From CAYJBH01 sp964369445 (GTDB taxonomy: Bacteria > Bacillota > Clostridia > Oscillospirales > Ruminococcaceae): DNA of 37,862 bases. This document shows positions 15,682 to 24,494 of this stretch, piece after piece. The stretch's first letter is position 1; the number at the start of each line of letters is the position of its first letter. The notes beneath the pieces were generated by a model. The model saw only the letters and a program-made list of their open reading frames with translations, made no database searches and was not told the DNA's origin. The stretch lies in the NCBI GenBank assembly GCA_964369445.1, contig CAYJFU010000016.1, forward strand, positions 1 to 37,862, given 5' to 3'. Both the position numbers and the translations under genes were made by a program.

Positions 15682-16001
15682 TAAACTTTACCTTTCTTTT
15701 TCTATGTTACACGCAGGGCTGATATTTTTCCGATTGCTTCCCGCGCCAGCGGTGGGAAAAGCAAAAGGGGCCGAAACAAGAGTGTTACAATTTGATTTTA
15801 ATGTGACAACACCGCTAAACCCTTATGACTAATAGTGTAAGCTATTCTATAATAACCATCGCCGAAGACAATACCTTACTCGTTAGTCATTCACCCTTAG
15901 CTTTATGTCAAAAAGCCATCGGCTTAACTTAGTAGCGCTGTCTGTGCTCGTCCGTGTATTATTGCACCCCGATAACGTGACGGGTAACCTATCCCCTACT
16001 G
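15682..16001. other. Intergenic stretch between nagA and aroF with repeat fragments
   Basis: This 320-base stretch contains a block related to the 9.2-kb repeat (ATTGCTTCCCGCGCC at 15733-15747, pairing with GGTGGGAAAAGCAA) and the 29-base TTTGATTTT repeat copy at 15786-15814. There is no ORF with a ribosome-binding site. Neither a terminator for nagA nor a strong promoter for aroF was found. Confidence 0.4.
15786..15814 (+). repeat. TTTGACTTT-family repeat, copy upstream of aroF
   Basis: About 25 of 29 bases match 4208-4236. The following CCGCTAAACC recurs at 29782-29791 inside the palindromic element upstream of glyA. Confidence 0.5.
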
Positions 16002-17126
16002 TTATAAAACCGACTTACCGCCGACAAAAACCGCTTGCGCGTTATACTCGCCGTCCACGATAAATATATCGGCGCGCTTGCCTGTTTCCAGACTTCCCAC
16101 CTCGTCCTCGATGCCTACTGCTGTCGCGGGATTTACGGTACATGCCGACACAGCCTCCTCGGGCGCAACACCCATTGCAACTGTACTGCGGAGCATATCC
16201 GCAAGCAGATAGCAACTTCCGGCTATCGTGCCGTCGGCAAGTGTCGCCTTTTTATCCTGCACCGTGACGTCCTGTCCGCCCAGTGTGTACTGTCCGTCGG
16301 CAAGTCCTGCCGCACGCATTGAGTCGCTTATCATGCAAACGCGTCCCTCAAAGCTGTCAAACGCACCGCGCACAACCGATGGGTGCAGATGTATTCCGTC
16401 GCAGATAAGCTCGACATAGCGCGCGTACTCCTGCGCCGCACCTATCGCGCCCGGCTCGCGGTGAGAAAATCCGTTCATGGCGTTGTAAAGGTGGGTCACG
16501 ATGCTTGCGCCGGACAGAAAACCCTCGACTGCCTGCTCGTAGGTGGCGGCGGTGTGTGCCAGCGACACGCGACAAATAGAACTCACCTCGCGGATAAACT
16601 CCTTTGCACCCTCTGTCTCCGGCGCAATTGCAACACTGCGCACCGTGCCAAAACCGACATCATTAAGGCGCGTAAACGCGTCAATATCCGGCTTTATGAT
16701 GTTTTTTTCGTCATGAGCGCCCTTTTTGGCGGTCGCTATATACGGCCCCTCCATGTTGATGCCCCACATGAGCGCACACTCCTCGCTCGGCAGGTGTACA
16801 AACCGACCGGCACGCTCAAAAAGTGGTGTCAACTGCTCCTCCGTCAGCGACATGCCGGTACCCAAAAATGCCGTCGTGCCGTTTTGCGCCTGAAACTTTG
16901 CTATGTCGATAAGTGCGTCCTCGCGCTCATCGCAAAAGTCAGCGCCGTTACAACCGTGGGTGTGGATGTCGACAAGCCCCGGCAGAACCAGTTGCCCTGT
17001 CGCATCGTAGACGCACTCGCCCTCAAGGTTTTGCGAAATCGCAACGATGCGCTCCCCCTCAAAACCTATGTCCGATTTGATAAATTTTCCTCTGAAAAAC
17101 AGTGTACCGTTTTTAATTACATTCAT
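16002..17126 (-). CDS. nagA: N-acetylglucosamine-6-phosphate deacetylase
   Basis: Removes acetate from GlcNAc-6-phosphate to give glucosamine-6-phosphate in amino-sugar or cell-wall recycling. The 374 residues fit the family. Motifs are VDIHTHGCNGADFCDE (metal His pair), NMEGPYIATAKKGAH (metal Glu), SLAHTAATYEQAVEGF, THLYNAMNGFSHREPG, LICDGIHLHP and the catalytic Asp in MISDSMRAAGL. The C-terminus ends in the small beta-domain (GKRADIFIVDGEYNAQAVFVGG). The ATG overlaps the tcdA stop as ATGA. NagB and a transporter are not in the window. It is the last gene of a three-gene overlapping set with GH13 and tcdA. Confidence 0.95.
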   Translation of the reverse strand: MNVIKNGTLFFRGKFIKSDIGFEGERIVAISQNLEGECVYDATGQLVLPGLVDIHTHGCNGADFCDEREDALIDIAKFQAQNGTTAFLGTGMSLTEEQLTPLFERAGRFVHLPSEECALMWGINMEGPYIATAKKGAHDEKNIIKPDIDAFTRLNDVGFGTVRSVAIAPETEGAKEFIREVSSICRVSLAHTAATYEQAVEGFLSGASIVTHLYNAMNGFSHREPGAIGAAQEYARYVELICDGIHLHPSVVRGAFDSFEGRVCMISDSMRAAGLADGQYTLGGQDVTVQDKKATLADGTIAGSCYLLADMLRSTVAMGVAPEEAVSACTVNPATAVGIEDEVGSLETGKRADIFIVDGEYNAQAVFVGGKSVL

Positions 17127-17842
17127 ATTATACTTTCTTCCTCAGCTATGTGTATAACCGCCGCCTGTGCCAGTAGTATGCCCGCCACACACGGCACAAA
17201 TGCCGAGCTGGACGGCGCGGGACGGCTTCCCTGTTTTGCGCCGTCATCGCTGTGCCGACCGGATTGCTCCTTTGAGTAGAGCACCGGCACATCCTTTATA
17301 CCGCGCGCCTTTAACTCGCGCCTCATGACACGCGCTAAGGCACAGCCGCTTGTGCCGCTTATGTCTGCAAAGGTAAGCTGTGTGGCATCAAGCTTTCTGC
17401 CGGTACCAAGACAGCAGATGTGTGCGGTTGCTGTCGCTTTGCACCGCTCGATGATAAGCAGTTTTGTCGTGACGGTGTCGATGGCATCAATGACAAAGTC
17501 AAATGCGGTAAAGTCAAAGGTGTCTATATTGTTGCTGTCGACAAACGTGTCGTGACAAACAATCTGCATGTCGGGGTTTATGTCGCGCAACCTCTCGGTG
17601 GCAACGTCGGTTTTGCGCCGCCCCAGCGTCGAGTGCAGTGCAAACAGCTGTCGGTTGAGGTTGCTCGCCTCAAAGCTGTCGCCGTCAACAATGGTAAGGG
17701 TGCCAACGCCGCTCCTCACGAGTGCTTCGGCGGCATGACCGCCCACACCGCCAAGACCGAAAAGCGCTACATGGCTCTGCTTTAATCGGTTCAACCCGTC
17801 CTGCCCCATAAGTGGCGCAAACCTTAAAAGGTCAAGGCTCAT
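17123..17842 (-). CDS. tcdA: tRNA threonylcarbamoyladenosine dehydratase (ThiF/E1-like)
   Basis: An E1-like enzyme that uses ATP to cyclise t6A at position 37 of ANN-decoding tRNAs into ct6A. The 239 residues include the Rossmann ATP site (VALFGLGGVGGHAAEAL), the Arg finger region (SNLNRQLFALHSTLGRRK), the Asp of TIVDGD and VIDAIDTVTTKLLII, and the family tail (AFVPCVAGILLAQAAVIHI). The activated sulfur-carrier cysteines of ThiF/MoeB are not obvious, in line with TcdA rather than ThiF. Its ATG overlaps the GH13 stop and its stop overlaps the nagA start, both as ATGA. Placement between two sugar enzymes is unusual and may only reflect transcription economy. Confidence 0.9.
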   Translation of the reverse strand: MSLDLLRFAPLMGQDGLNRLKQSHVALFGLGGVGGHAAEALVRSGVGTLTIVDGDSFEASNLNRQLFALHSTLGRRKTDVATERLRDINPDMQIVCHDTFVDSNNIDTFDFTAFDFVIDAIDTVTTKLLIIERCKATATAHICCLGTGRKLDATQLTFADISGTSGCALARVMRRELKARGIKDVPVLYSKEQSGRHSDDGAKQGSRPAPSSSAFVPCVAGILLAQAAVIHIAEEESII

Positions 17843-19719
17843 CCCAAAACCTTGTAGATGTTAGCCTCGTAAGGACGCAGTACCGACGTGTAATCGCCAT
17901 AACTTGCATAGACGTTTTCCATGTTCATTATCTCGCCGCGGCGCTGTATTCTGCCGTCGGTTATGTTGCACTCGACAAAGAACTTTTCGCCCTTGTACAT
18001 TCTAAAATAGCAAAATCTGTCGTTGTCCATTGCAAACACCGGCTTAAATTCGCCGTACACAAGGCACTTTTCCTTTTTGCGCAGTGCAATGAGCTGTTTG
18101 TAGGTGGCAAGCACACCGTCTTTAAGGAGCTGTTGTTGCTCGACACAGTAGCTACCGACGTCTTTGGGGGACGCTATCCACGGTGTTCCGGTTGTAAAGC
18201 CCGCGTGCTCGCCGTTAGTCCACTGCATCGGTGTCCTTGCGTGGTCGCGTGAGCCGTGCCACAGCCTTTTCATCGCCTTTTCAACACCTATAGTGTCTTT
18301 CCAAATGTTGTACATGTTAAAACTTTCAACATCACGATAGTCCTCAAGGCTTTCAAACTCACCCTCCGCCATACCTATCTCTTGCCCCTGATAGATAAAA
18401 GGTGTGCCCTTTAATGTCAGCAGTATAACGGCAAGTAGTTTTGCAACGTTATCCCTGTACTGCGGTTTTGGCGCAACGCGCTGTAACATACGCGGATTGT
18501 CGTGGTTGTCGTAAAACAGGCTGTTCCAGCAGTTGTTTGGCATCGCCTGCCATCTTGTGTGATAGTTTCTGAGGTGGGTCAGGTCATAGGGTTTTTCTGT
18601 AAATCTGACGCTACCGGGGTTGTAGAGGTGGTCAAAACTGAACACCATGTCAAGCTCTTTGCGCTCACGTGCTGTCATCAACTTTATCTGCTCGTAACCC
18701 ACACCCGGGGTCTCTCCTATCATGACCTTGTCGCCGTACCTGTCAAACGCCTCGGTGTGCATTTCGTTCAGGTACTCGTGCAGTTTTGCGTTGGATATGT
18801 AGTGTTCAACACCCATCTGACCGCCAAGATGTGCCATCATGGCATCGCCGTCCGGCAGGCCGTCCTTTTTGGCTATCAGGTTGATAACGTCCATTCTAAA
18901 ACCGTCAACACCCTTGTCCAGCCACCAGCCGACCATGTCATAAAGCTCTTGTCGCAGTTCGGGGTTTTTCCAGTTTAAATCCATCTGCTTTTTGGTAAAC
19001 AGGTGCAGTGCATATTTTTCAAGCTCGTCATAATATGTAAAGGCACTGCCGCCGAAAAAGCTCTCCCAGTTGGGCTTGTGCTCACAGAAGATGTAGTAGT
19101 CCTTGTACTTTTCATCGCCGGCAAGCGCGCCTTGGAACCACGGATGCTCGTCACTTGTGTGGTTAATAACCAGATCCATAACAAGGCGCATGTCGTGCGC
19201 ATGTATCTCTCTCAGCATGTCGTCAAAGTCCTGCATTGTGCCGAACTCTTCCATAATCTGCTGATAGTTGCGTATGTCATAGCCGTTGTCGTCGTTGGGG
19301 CTGTCGTATATGGGGGACAGCCAGATTGTGTCGACACCTAGGTCTTTAAGGTAAGGTATTTTTGATCGTATGCCGGCTATATCGCCTATGCCGTCGCCAT
19401 CCGAGTCGCAAAAACTACGCGGATATATCTGATATATAACCGACTCTTTCCACCATATTTCTTGCGGTTCGACATACTCGTCCGCAACAGGCTGTTCGGT
19501 GTAGCCGTTAAACAGGTCAAGGCAGGTGTCAAAAAACTCTTTTTTTACAAAGGGTAAGCTTATTTTTTGCAGTGCGCCGAGTGTAAGTTCCGACAGCGGA
19601 TGTTTTTCCAGTATATCAGCGGGCACCTTTTTGCTGTCAAAAAAGCGGTGCAATGTATCGTTTGCCAGTGGATTTTGCATTAACTCTTTTATTTTGGTCT
19701 CGTAGGTAAATGTTCCCAT
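17839..19719 (-). CDS. GH13 alpha-glucosidase (oligo-1,6-glucosidase-like) with N-terminal helical extension
   Basis: A 626-residue GH13 enzyme that should cleave terminal alpha-glucosidic bonds in isomalto- or malto-oligosaccharides. The catalytic domain starts near residue 88 (WWKESVIYQIYPRSFCDSDGDG). It shows LVMDLVINHTSDEHPWF, nucleophile Asp in GVDGFRMDVINLI, acid/base Glu in VMIGETPGV, the transition-state Asp in FYDNHDNPRM and RTPMQWTNGEHAGFT. No signal peptide is seen, so it is cytoplasmic. Residues 1-87 are an extra, mostly helical segment (LMQNPLANDTLHRFF, LTLGALQKISLPFV) absent from standard oligo-1,6-glucosidases; it recalls helical tails of some gut glycosidases but I cannot name it. 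ATG 19719 follows GGAG. It heads an operon with tcdA and nagA. Trehalose-6-phosphate hydrolase is a less likely alternative. Confidence 0.92.
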   Translation of the reverse strand: MGTFTYETKIKELMQNPLANDTLHRFFDSKKVPADILEKHPLSELTLGALQKISLPFVKKEFFDTCLDLFNGYTEQPVADEYVEPQEIWWKESVIYQIYPRSFCDSDGDGIGDIAGIRSKIPYLKDLGVDTIWLSPIYDSPNDDNGYDIRNYQQIMEEFGTMQDFDDMLREIHAHDMRLVMDLVINHTSDEHPWFQGALAGDEKYKDYYIFCEHKPNWESFFGGSAFTYYDELEKYALHLFTKKQMDLNWKNPELRQELYDMVGWWLDKGVDGFRMDVINLIAKKDGLPDGDAMMAHLGGQMGVEHYISNAKLHEYLNEMHTEAFDRYGDKVMIGETPGVGYEQIKLMTARERKELDMVFSFDHLYNPGSVRFTEKPYDLTHLRNYHTRWQAMPNNCWNSLFYDNHDNPRMLQRVAPKPQYRDNVAKLLAVILLTLKGTPFIYQGQEIGMAEGEFESLEDYRDVESFNMYNIWKDTIGVEKAMKRLWHGSRDHARTPMQWTNGEHAGFTTGTPWIASPKDVGSYCVEQQQLLKDGVLATYKQLIALRKKEKCLVYGEFKPVFAMDNDRFCYFRMYKGEKFFVECNITDGRIQRRGEIMNMENVYASYGDYTSVLRPYEANIYKVLG

Positions 19720-20013
19720 GATAAATCTCCACTAAAATAAGGTTTATTATAGTCGTTTAACCTGAGTTACTACAATAGATTGTCAAACAGAATTTTTGTC
19801 GGCAAATCGTATTGGCTTCTAATTTTTAAAGACTACATATTATATTGTATCAAAATGATGAAAAATGTCAATGTCAAAATATCATTCTGTTGCATAGAAT
19901 ATAATTGAATAGGTTGGCTATGAAAAATACAGGTTGTCGTGGTGTGATAGCCAAAGAGGAAACAACTTCTATTTTTTATAACAGTGCCCAACAATTTTTT
20001 CGGGAGGGTTTTT
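19720..20013. promoter_or_regulatory. Divergent promoter region between GH13 and the SpoIID-like gene
   Basis: Toward GH13 (minus strand) a TATAAT is at 19746-19751 with TTGTAG 18 bases upstream (19770-19775), a moderate sigma-A promoter. Toward the SpoIID-like gene (plus strand) there is TATAAT at 19900-19905 overlapping CATAGAATA at 19893-19901. The latter fits the CATANNNTA -10 of mother-cell sporulation sigma factors, but no clean -35 is seen. The stretch is AT-rich with no ORF of note. Confidence 0.4.
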
Positions 20014-22650
20014 ATGGAAACAGGGTTTATCAGAATTACGACAGTCGCTGCAAACAAAGCACAGCCGGTTGCCGGTGCAAACATTTTTGTTCGCAAGTAT
20101 GATGGTGACACACTCATTTTCGAGCAACAGATTGTCACCGACTTTGACGGCTATGCCGATGCAATTGAGGTAGAAACACCTCCTCGTGCACTGTCTCTGC
20201 TACAAGAAAACACCGTCATGCCGTATGCAACCTACGATGTTTACGGCACGGCAGACGGATATCTGCCTATTTCAGTCAAAGGTGTACAGGTGTTTTCCGG
20301 CGAAACATCACTGCTGAGCTTAAACTTTGTGGCGGATTCAAGCGGTGTCGACTTAATCGACAACATAAACTCCGATATCGTAATACCGGTGCACACACTG
20401 TTTGACAGCAGTGGCGGCAGTAGCGCACCACCCGTTTCACTGACACCGATACCACGCGTACTACCACAACCCATAATTCCGCGCAAGATAAAGGTTCACC
20501 TCGGTGCACCTAACGACAGTGCAAGCGATGTAGAGATCGATTTTATCGACTATGTCAAAAATGTCGCTTCCTCAGAGATTTACCCAACGTGGCCGGAAGA
20601 GTGCCTTAAAGCCAATATACACGCCCAGATTTCCATTGCATTAAACAGAATTTACACCGAGTGGTATCTAAGTAAAGGCTATCCGTTTGACATAACCGGA
20701 TCACCGTCATACGACCAGAAATACTTACATGGTCGTGATATTTATAATAGTGTCAGCGTCATTGCCGACGATATTTTCAACACCTACCTTCGTAAAAACA
20801 GCGGTGTAGAGCCGTTTTTTGCCGAGTACTGCGACGGAAATCTCGTCACCTGCCCCGGTATGAAACAGTGGGGCAGTAAGGATCTGGCGGAGGCCGGTTA
20901 CAGCGCCATAAGAATACTGCGCTACTACTATGGCAACGATGTCGACCTTTACACCAACAACAACATACAAAGCGTCACCGACAGCTACCCCGGCACGGCG
21001 CTCAGGGTCGGCTCCTCCGGCGAGTCGGTGCGTACGATACAGCGCCAGCTCAACAGGATAACACAGGATTATCCGGCGTTTGACGAGCTTACGGTGGATG
21101 GCAACTTCGGCATCGGCACCGAGACGACGGTCAAACAGTTTCAGCGTCAGTTCTCGCTGACAGCGGATGGTGTTGTCGGCAAGTCAACATGGTATAAAAT
21201 AAGTTACATATATGTATCCGTTAAAGATTTGGCACAGCTCACCACCGAGGGCGAACAGCCCACCGGCGAAGCCCCCGAGGGCGAATATGGCGGAACGGCA
21301 CTCAGGGTCGGCAGTACCGGCGAAAAGGTTGCCGAGATGCAATACTATTTGCAGGAGATTGCGCAGTTCAACTCCGCCATACCGTCGATAACCTCCGACG
21401 GTATATTCGGTAATGCGACAGAGGCCGCCGTCGAGGCATTCCAGAGCGAGTACGGTCTTTCGGTCGACGGCATAGTCGGCCCTCAAACATGGGATGAAAT
21501 ATACAGTGTCTATAGCACCATCGAAGAGGACATAACGCCCCCCGGTGTCACCGACTCCAACGGATATCCCGGCACGGCACTGCGTCAAGGGGATCAAGGG
21601 GTCGCAGTCAAGTTGTTCCAGTTCTGGCTGTCGATAATCAGCTACAAGTATACAAGCGTGCCAAAAATCACAGCGGACGGTGACTTCGGTGCAGCAACCG
21701 AGGCAGCAGTGCGCGCATTTCAAAGTTATTTTAACCTCACTGCAGACGGCATTGTCGGTCCTGTGACATGGAACAAACTTTTTGAAGTGTACATCGCCAC
21801 CGTCAATGCTCTAACCCCTCCCAACAACCGCCCGGGCACCTATCCCGGCATGGTGCTTCGGCAGGGCGACACCGGCATAGCGGTCAAGGAGTTCCAATTT
21901 TACCTGTTTATCATCTCCGCTTATTACACACCGCTTATCCCACAGATAGAGTATGACGGTCTGTTCGGCGCGGCGACCGAAACGGCGGTGCGCGCATTTC
22001 AAAAGGTTTTCTCGCTGTCGGTGGATGGTCTTGTCGGCCCAACGACATGGGAGGCGATTTACGTCAAATATAATAGTCTGCGCGACACCGACGGACTTGT
22101 ACGAGCATTTTATGCCAGCGGTTATCCCGGCTACGACTTTATCGAGGGCGCAACCGGTCGGCAGGTGGAGGAGTTACAGTATAGACTTTTCTATATTGCG
22201 CAATTTTTCCCAACCATATTAGAGCCGTCAAGGGATGGGGTGTTTGGCGCGTCAACCAAGCTTTCGGTAATGGAGTTTCAGCGGCTTGCGCGTCTACCGG
22301 TGACCGGTGCTGTCGACGAGGCGACATGGAACAACCTGTTCCTTGCCTACGAGGCGCAACAGAGCAGCTACAACAAGGCATTTTACAACAGCGGCAGGTA
22401 CAAAAACCCAGAGAACTATCCGATGTTCGTGTTAAAAGAGGGATCTCTCGGCGCGGCGGTATTGACATTACAACAGCGCATGGTGCTTATAGCCTCGCGG
22501 TACTGTATGCCGTTCTTTGTGCCGGAAAACGGCATATACGATGTACAGACAGCCGACGGCGTCTTGCAGTTCCAACTGGGACTTGACATACCGCAAACAG
22601 GAATAGTCGACCGTCTTACGTGGGAAAAGATATTTTCCATAGCATTGTAG
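20014..22650 (+). CDS. SpoIID/LytB-like protein with six peptidoglycan-binding repeats
   Basis: An 878-residue protein without an evident signal peptide. Residues ~1-110 form a carboxypeptidase-regulatory-like beta domain (ITTVAANKAQPVAGANIFV). Residues ~165-320 resemble SpoIID/LytB, a lytic transglycosylase domain of engulfment and cortex remodelling: DYVKNVASSEIYPTWPEE with the family Glu, ALNRIYTEWYLSKGYPFD, EPFFAEYCDGNLVTCPG, ILRYYYGND. Then come six PG_binding_1 units, each starting near YPGTALRxGxxG and ending DGIVGPxTW. Units 5 and 6 are diverged (YPGYDFIEGATG, YPMFVLKEGSLG). ATG 20014 follows GGGAGGG; an earlier in-frame ATG (19984) is weaker. It is probably a spore-envelope protein made in the mother cell. 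Lack of an export signal fits spore-coat or cortex location. Confidence 0.88.
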   Translation: METGFIRITTVAANKAQPVAGANIFVRKYDGDTLIFEQQIVTDFDGYADAIEVETPPRALSLLQENTVMPYATYDVYGTADGYLPISVKGVQVFSGETSLLSLNFVADSSGVDLIDNINSDIVIPVHTLFDSSGGSSAPPVSLTPIPRVLPQPIIPRKIKVHLGAPNDSASDVEIDFIDYVKNVASSEIYPTWPEECLKANIHAQISIALNRIYTEWYLSKGYPFDITGSPSYDQKYLHGRDIYNSVSVIADDIFNTYLRKNSGVEPFFAEYCDGNLVTCPGMKQWGSKDLAEAGYSAIRILRYYYGNDVDLYTNNNIQSVTDSYPGTALRVGSSGESVRTIQRQLNRITQDYPAFDELTVDGNFGIGTETTVKQFQRQFSLTADGVVGKSTWYKISYIYVSVKDLAQLTTEGEQPTGEAPEGEYGGTALRVGSTGEKVAEMQYYLQEIAQFNSAIPSITSDGIFGNATEAAVEAFQSEYGLSVDGIVGPQTWDEIYSVYSTIEEDITPPGVTDSNGYPGTALRQGDQGVAVKLFQFWLSIISYKYTSVPKITADGDFGAATEAAVRAFQSYFNLTADGIVGPVTWNKLFEVYIATVNALTPPNNRPGTYPGMVLRQGDTGIAVKEFQFYLFIISAYYTPLIPQIEYDGLFGAATETAVRAFQKVFSLSVDGLVGPTTWEAIYVKYNSLRDTDGLVRAFYASGYPGYDFIEGATGRQVEELQYRLFYIAQFFPTILEPSRDGVFGASTKLSVMEFQRLARLPVTGAVDEATWNNLFLAYEAQQSSYNKAFYNSGRYKNPENYPMFVLKEGSLGAAVLTLQQRMVLIASRYCMPFFVPENGIYDVQTADGVLQFQLGLDIPQTGIVDRLTWEKIFSIAL

Positions 22651-22678
22651 GCGGAAACATAAAAATTACCGCTTTGGC

Positions 22679-22708
22679 TTGAAAAGTTTACAATGGGTGT
22701 GTTATAAT
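22679..22708 (+). promoter_or_regulatory. Sigma-A promoter for the PHP phosphatase gene
   Basis: TTGAAA (22679-22684), an 18-base spacer, then TATAAT (22703-22708), 33 bases before the ATG. Confidence 0.75.
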
Positions 22709-22741
22709 TGTTGTGACAAAAAACAACAAAAAGAGAATTAT

Positions 22742-23548
22742 ATGTTTATAGCAGACACACATATTCACACCTACGTAAGCCCCGACAGCAAAGCACAGCT
22801 CGACGACATCCTCACCGGCGCAGTTGATGCCGGTGTGGGTGTCGTTGTCATTACCGACCACTGCGACTTAGAGCGAGTGGTAGATACGGATTTTTTTGAC
22901 AGAATCGACGAAAGCTTCAAAATAACATGCGAATACCAGCAGCGCGCCGCATCAATGGGGGTGGAGCTTTTAACCGGCATAGAGCTTGGGCAAGGCATAT
23001 ACGACCCCGAGCTTACGGACAGAATATTGGCAAGTCATCCTTTTGATTTTGTCATCGCCTCGCTACATAACAACTATGAAAAATCGGAATTTTGTTGGGT
23101 GGATACAACAAAACTGGACACCGACAAATCAAAATTGCTAAAGGGCTATTTTGAGGATTTACTGTCGACGGTTGAAATGGGTTATGGCGACACATTGGCG
23201 CATCTGACATATCCGCTCAGATATTACATCAAGGCAAACATTCCATATGACATAAATGATTACATGGACAAAATCAAAGAGACAATGTCACTTTTAATAC
23301 AAAAAGACATGTCACTGGAGGTCAATGCCGCAGGACTTCGCAGGCTGGATAAGGCAACACAACCGGATGCCGAACTTTTAAAGGTTTACTATAACCTCGG
23401 TGGTCGCAAGTTGACAATAGGTTCCGACGCGCATTACGGAAAAGATGTTGGTTCTCTGTTGCCAAAAGTGCACGACATGTTAAAGGAAATCGGGTTTAAT
23501 TCAGCGGTCTACTACAAGCAAAGAAAAGCGGTAGAGTATGCTCTTTAG
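22742..23548 (+). CDS. hisK: PHP-family histidinol-phosphatase-like enzyme
   Basis: A 268-residue metal-dependent phosphatase of the PHP family, closest in layout to HisK/HisJ histidinol-phosphatase, which makes histidinol in histidine synthesis. Metal ligands are visible in order: DTHIHTYVSPDSKA, VITDHCD, LLTGIELGQG, VIASLHNNYE, TLAHLTYPLRYY, SLEVNAAG and TIGSDAHYGKDVG. ATG 22742 gives the family-typical start MFIADTHIHTY, though the Shine-Dalgarno (AAGAGAA) is weak; the upstream extension to 22679 covers the promoter. No other his gene is nearby, so another phosphoester substrate is possible. Confidence 0.85.
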   Translation: MFIADTHIHTYVSPDSKAQLDDILTGAVDAGVGVVVITDHCDLERVVDTDFFDRIDESFKITCEYQQRAASMGVELLTGIELGQGIYDPELTDRILASHPFDFVIASLHNNYEKSEFCWVDTTKLDTDKSKLLKGYFEDLLSTVEMGYGDTLAHLTYPLRYYIKANIPYDINDYMDKIKETMSLLIQKDMSLEVNAAGLRRLDKATQPDAELLKVYYNLGGRKLTIGSDAHYGKDVGSLLPKVHDMLKEIGFNSAVYYKQRKAVEYAL

Positions 23549-23561
23549 GTGAGGTTTTATC

Positions 23562-24480
23562 ATGAAATGTAAAGTTTGCGGAAAAGAGTCAGGCAACTAT
23601 GTATTGTGTTTTAACTGCAACAATAAGAAAAAAATGGTCTTGTAATTAAGTGTACAGAATGCGGATTGTGGCACGAAACGGACAAGCCATGCGCTGCCGC
23701 TGTGCCAAACAACGAAGTTTGTAAAAATGTTGCAACACAACCAGCCACCGAGACAGAAGATAACAAGAAATATCTGTATAACAAAAAGGGCTATGTTCTA
23801 ACAAACACTGAAATGCATATTATCGTTGCATAAAAAATGTTCTGCCTGAGAGCTTATTGTTGACCGTTCAGTCAAATCTTGCTACCTTTATTGAGCGCAC
23901 GGACGGTGCAAAGTTTCAAAATGAGCTTTACAGAAACGTGGACTTTTTAGTCACCGACACAAACTTTGCGCCACTAATTGTTATCGAGATAAATGACAAA
24001 ACGCACGAGAGTAACTCACGCAGAGAGCGTGATGAAAAGGTAAGTAAAATTTGCCAAGAGGCAGGTGTGCCGATACTTACCTTTTGGACAGAAGATGTTG
24101 CAGATGAAGCCTTTATCGGCGACAGGTTAAAAGAGGTGTTAAACTCGTTGCCTGTAGGTCGTGTACACCATTTTGATGCCAATAAAAAGTCTGAGCCATC
24201 AAAAAAAAGTAAAAGCGGTTGTTATATCGCAACAAGTGTTTATGGCACGTACAGTTGCCCCGAGCTATGGGTTTTAAGGCGATTTAGAGATGAAAAGCTA
24301 CTACAGAGCACGGTCGGATCGGTCGCGGTAAATTTTTATTATGCTGTGAGCCCGTCTATTGTGCGAACAATCGGGAAATTTAAGATTTTTAACCGAATGA
24401 CAAAAAAGTTACTGGACAGCATCGTCGACCATTTACGGTCAAAAGGTATAAGTGACAATCATTACAACGATTTACATTAA
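23562..24480 (+). pseudogene. DUF2726/CFI-box protein gene broken by two -1 frameshifts
   Basis: Three consecutive reading frames make one recognisable protein. Frame 1 (ATG 23562, GGTGAGG upstream, stop 23645) gives an N-terminal zinc-ribbon start (MKCKVCGKESGNY, CFNCN). Frame 2 (about 23627 to stop 23833) continues NGLVIKCTECGLWHETDK and ends near LTNTEMH. Frame 3 (about 23812 to 24480) gives YYRCIKNVLPESLLL, then DUF2726 (FQNELYRNVDFLVTD, IVIEINDKTHESNSRRERD) and a C-terminal CFI-box (GCYIATSVYGTY, WVLRRFRDE). Both joins need one extra base: the first in an A7 run (23627-23634), the second at GAAATGC near 23811. It is either a pseudogene, a product of assembly errors in A runs, or a slippage-controlled gene. 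Function of the family is unknown to me. Confidence 0.85.
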
Positions 24481-24494
24481 AAAAGGAAAAAACT

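Noticed and set aside
15682..15830. T-box or tryptophan-type leader upstream of aroF
   Set aside because: No T-box sequence, specifier stem or leader peptide rich in aromatic codons was found.
16383..17279. A 298-codon plus-strand ORF opposite nagA and tcdA
   Set aside because: It crosses two well-supported minus-strand genes and has Cys/Arg-rich low-quality composition typical of antisense frames.
22651..22672. GCGG/CCGC stem after the SpoIID-like gene as a terminator
   Set aside because: The stem is only four bases and the downstream tract has just three T before a promoter begins.
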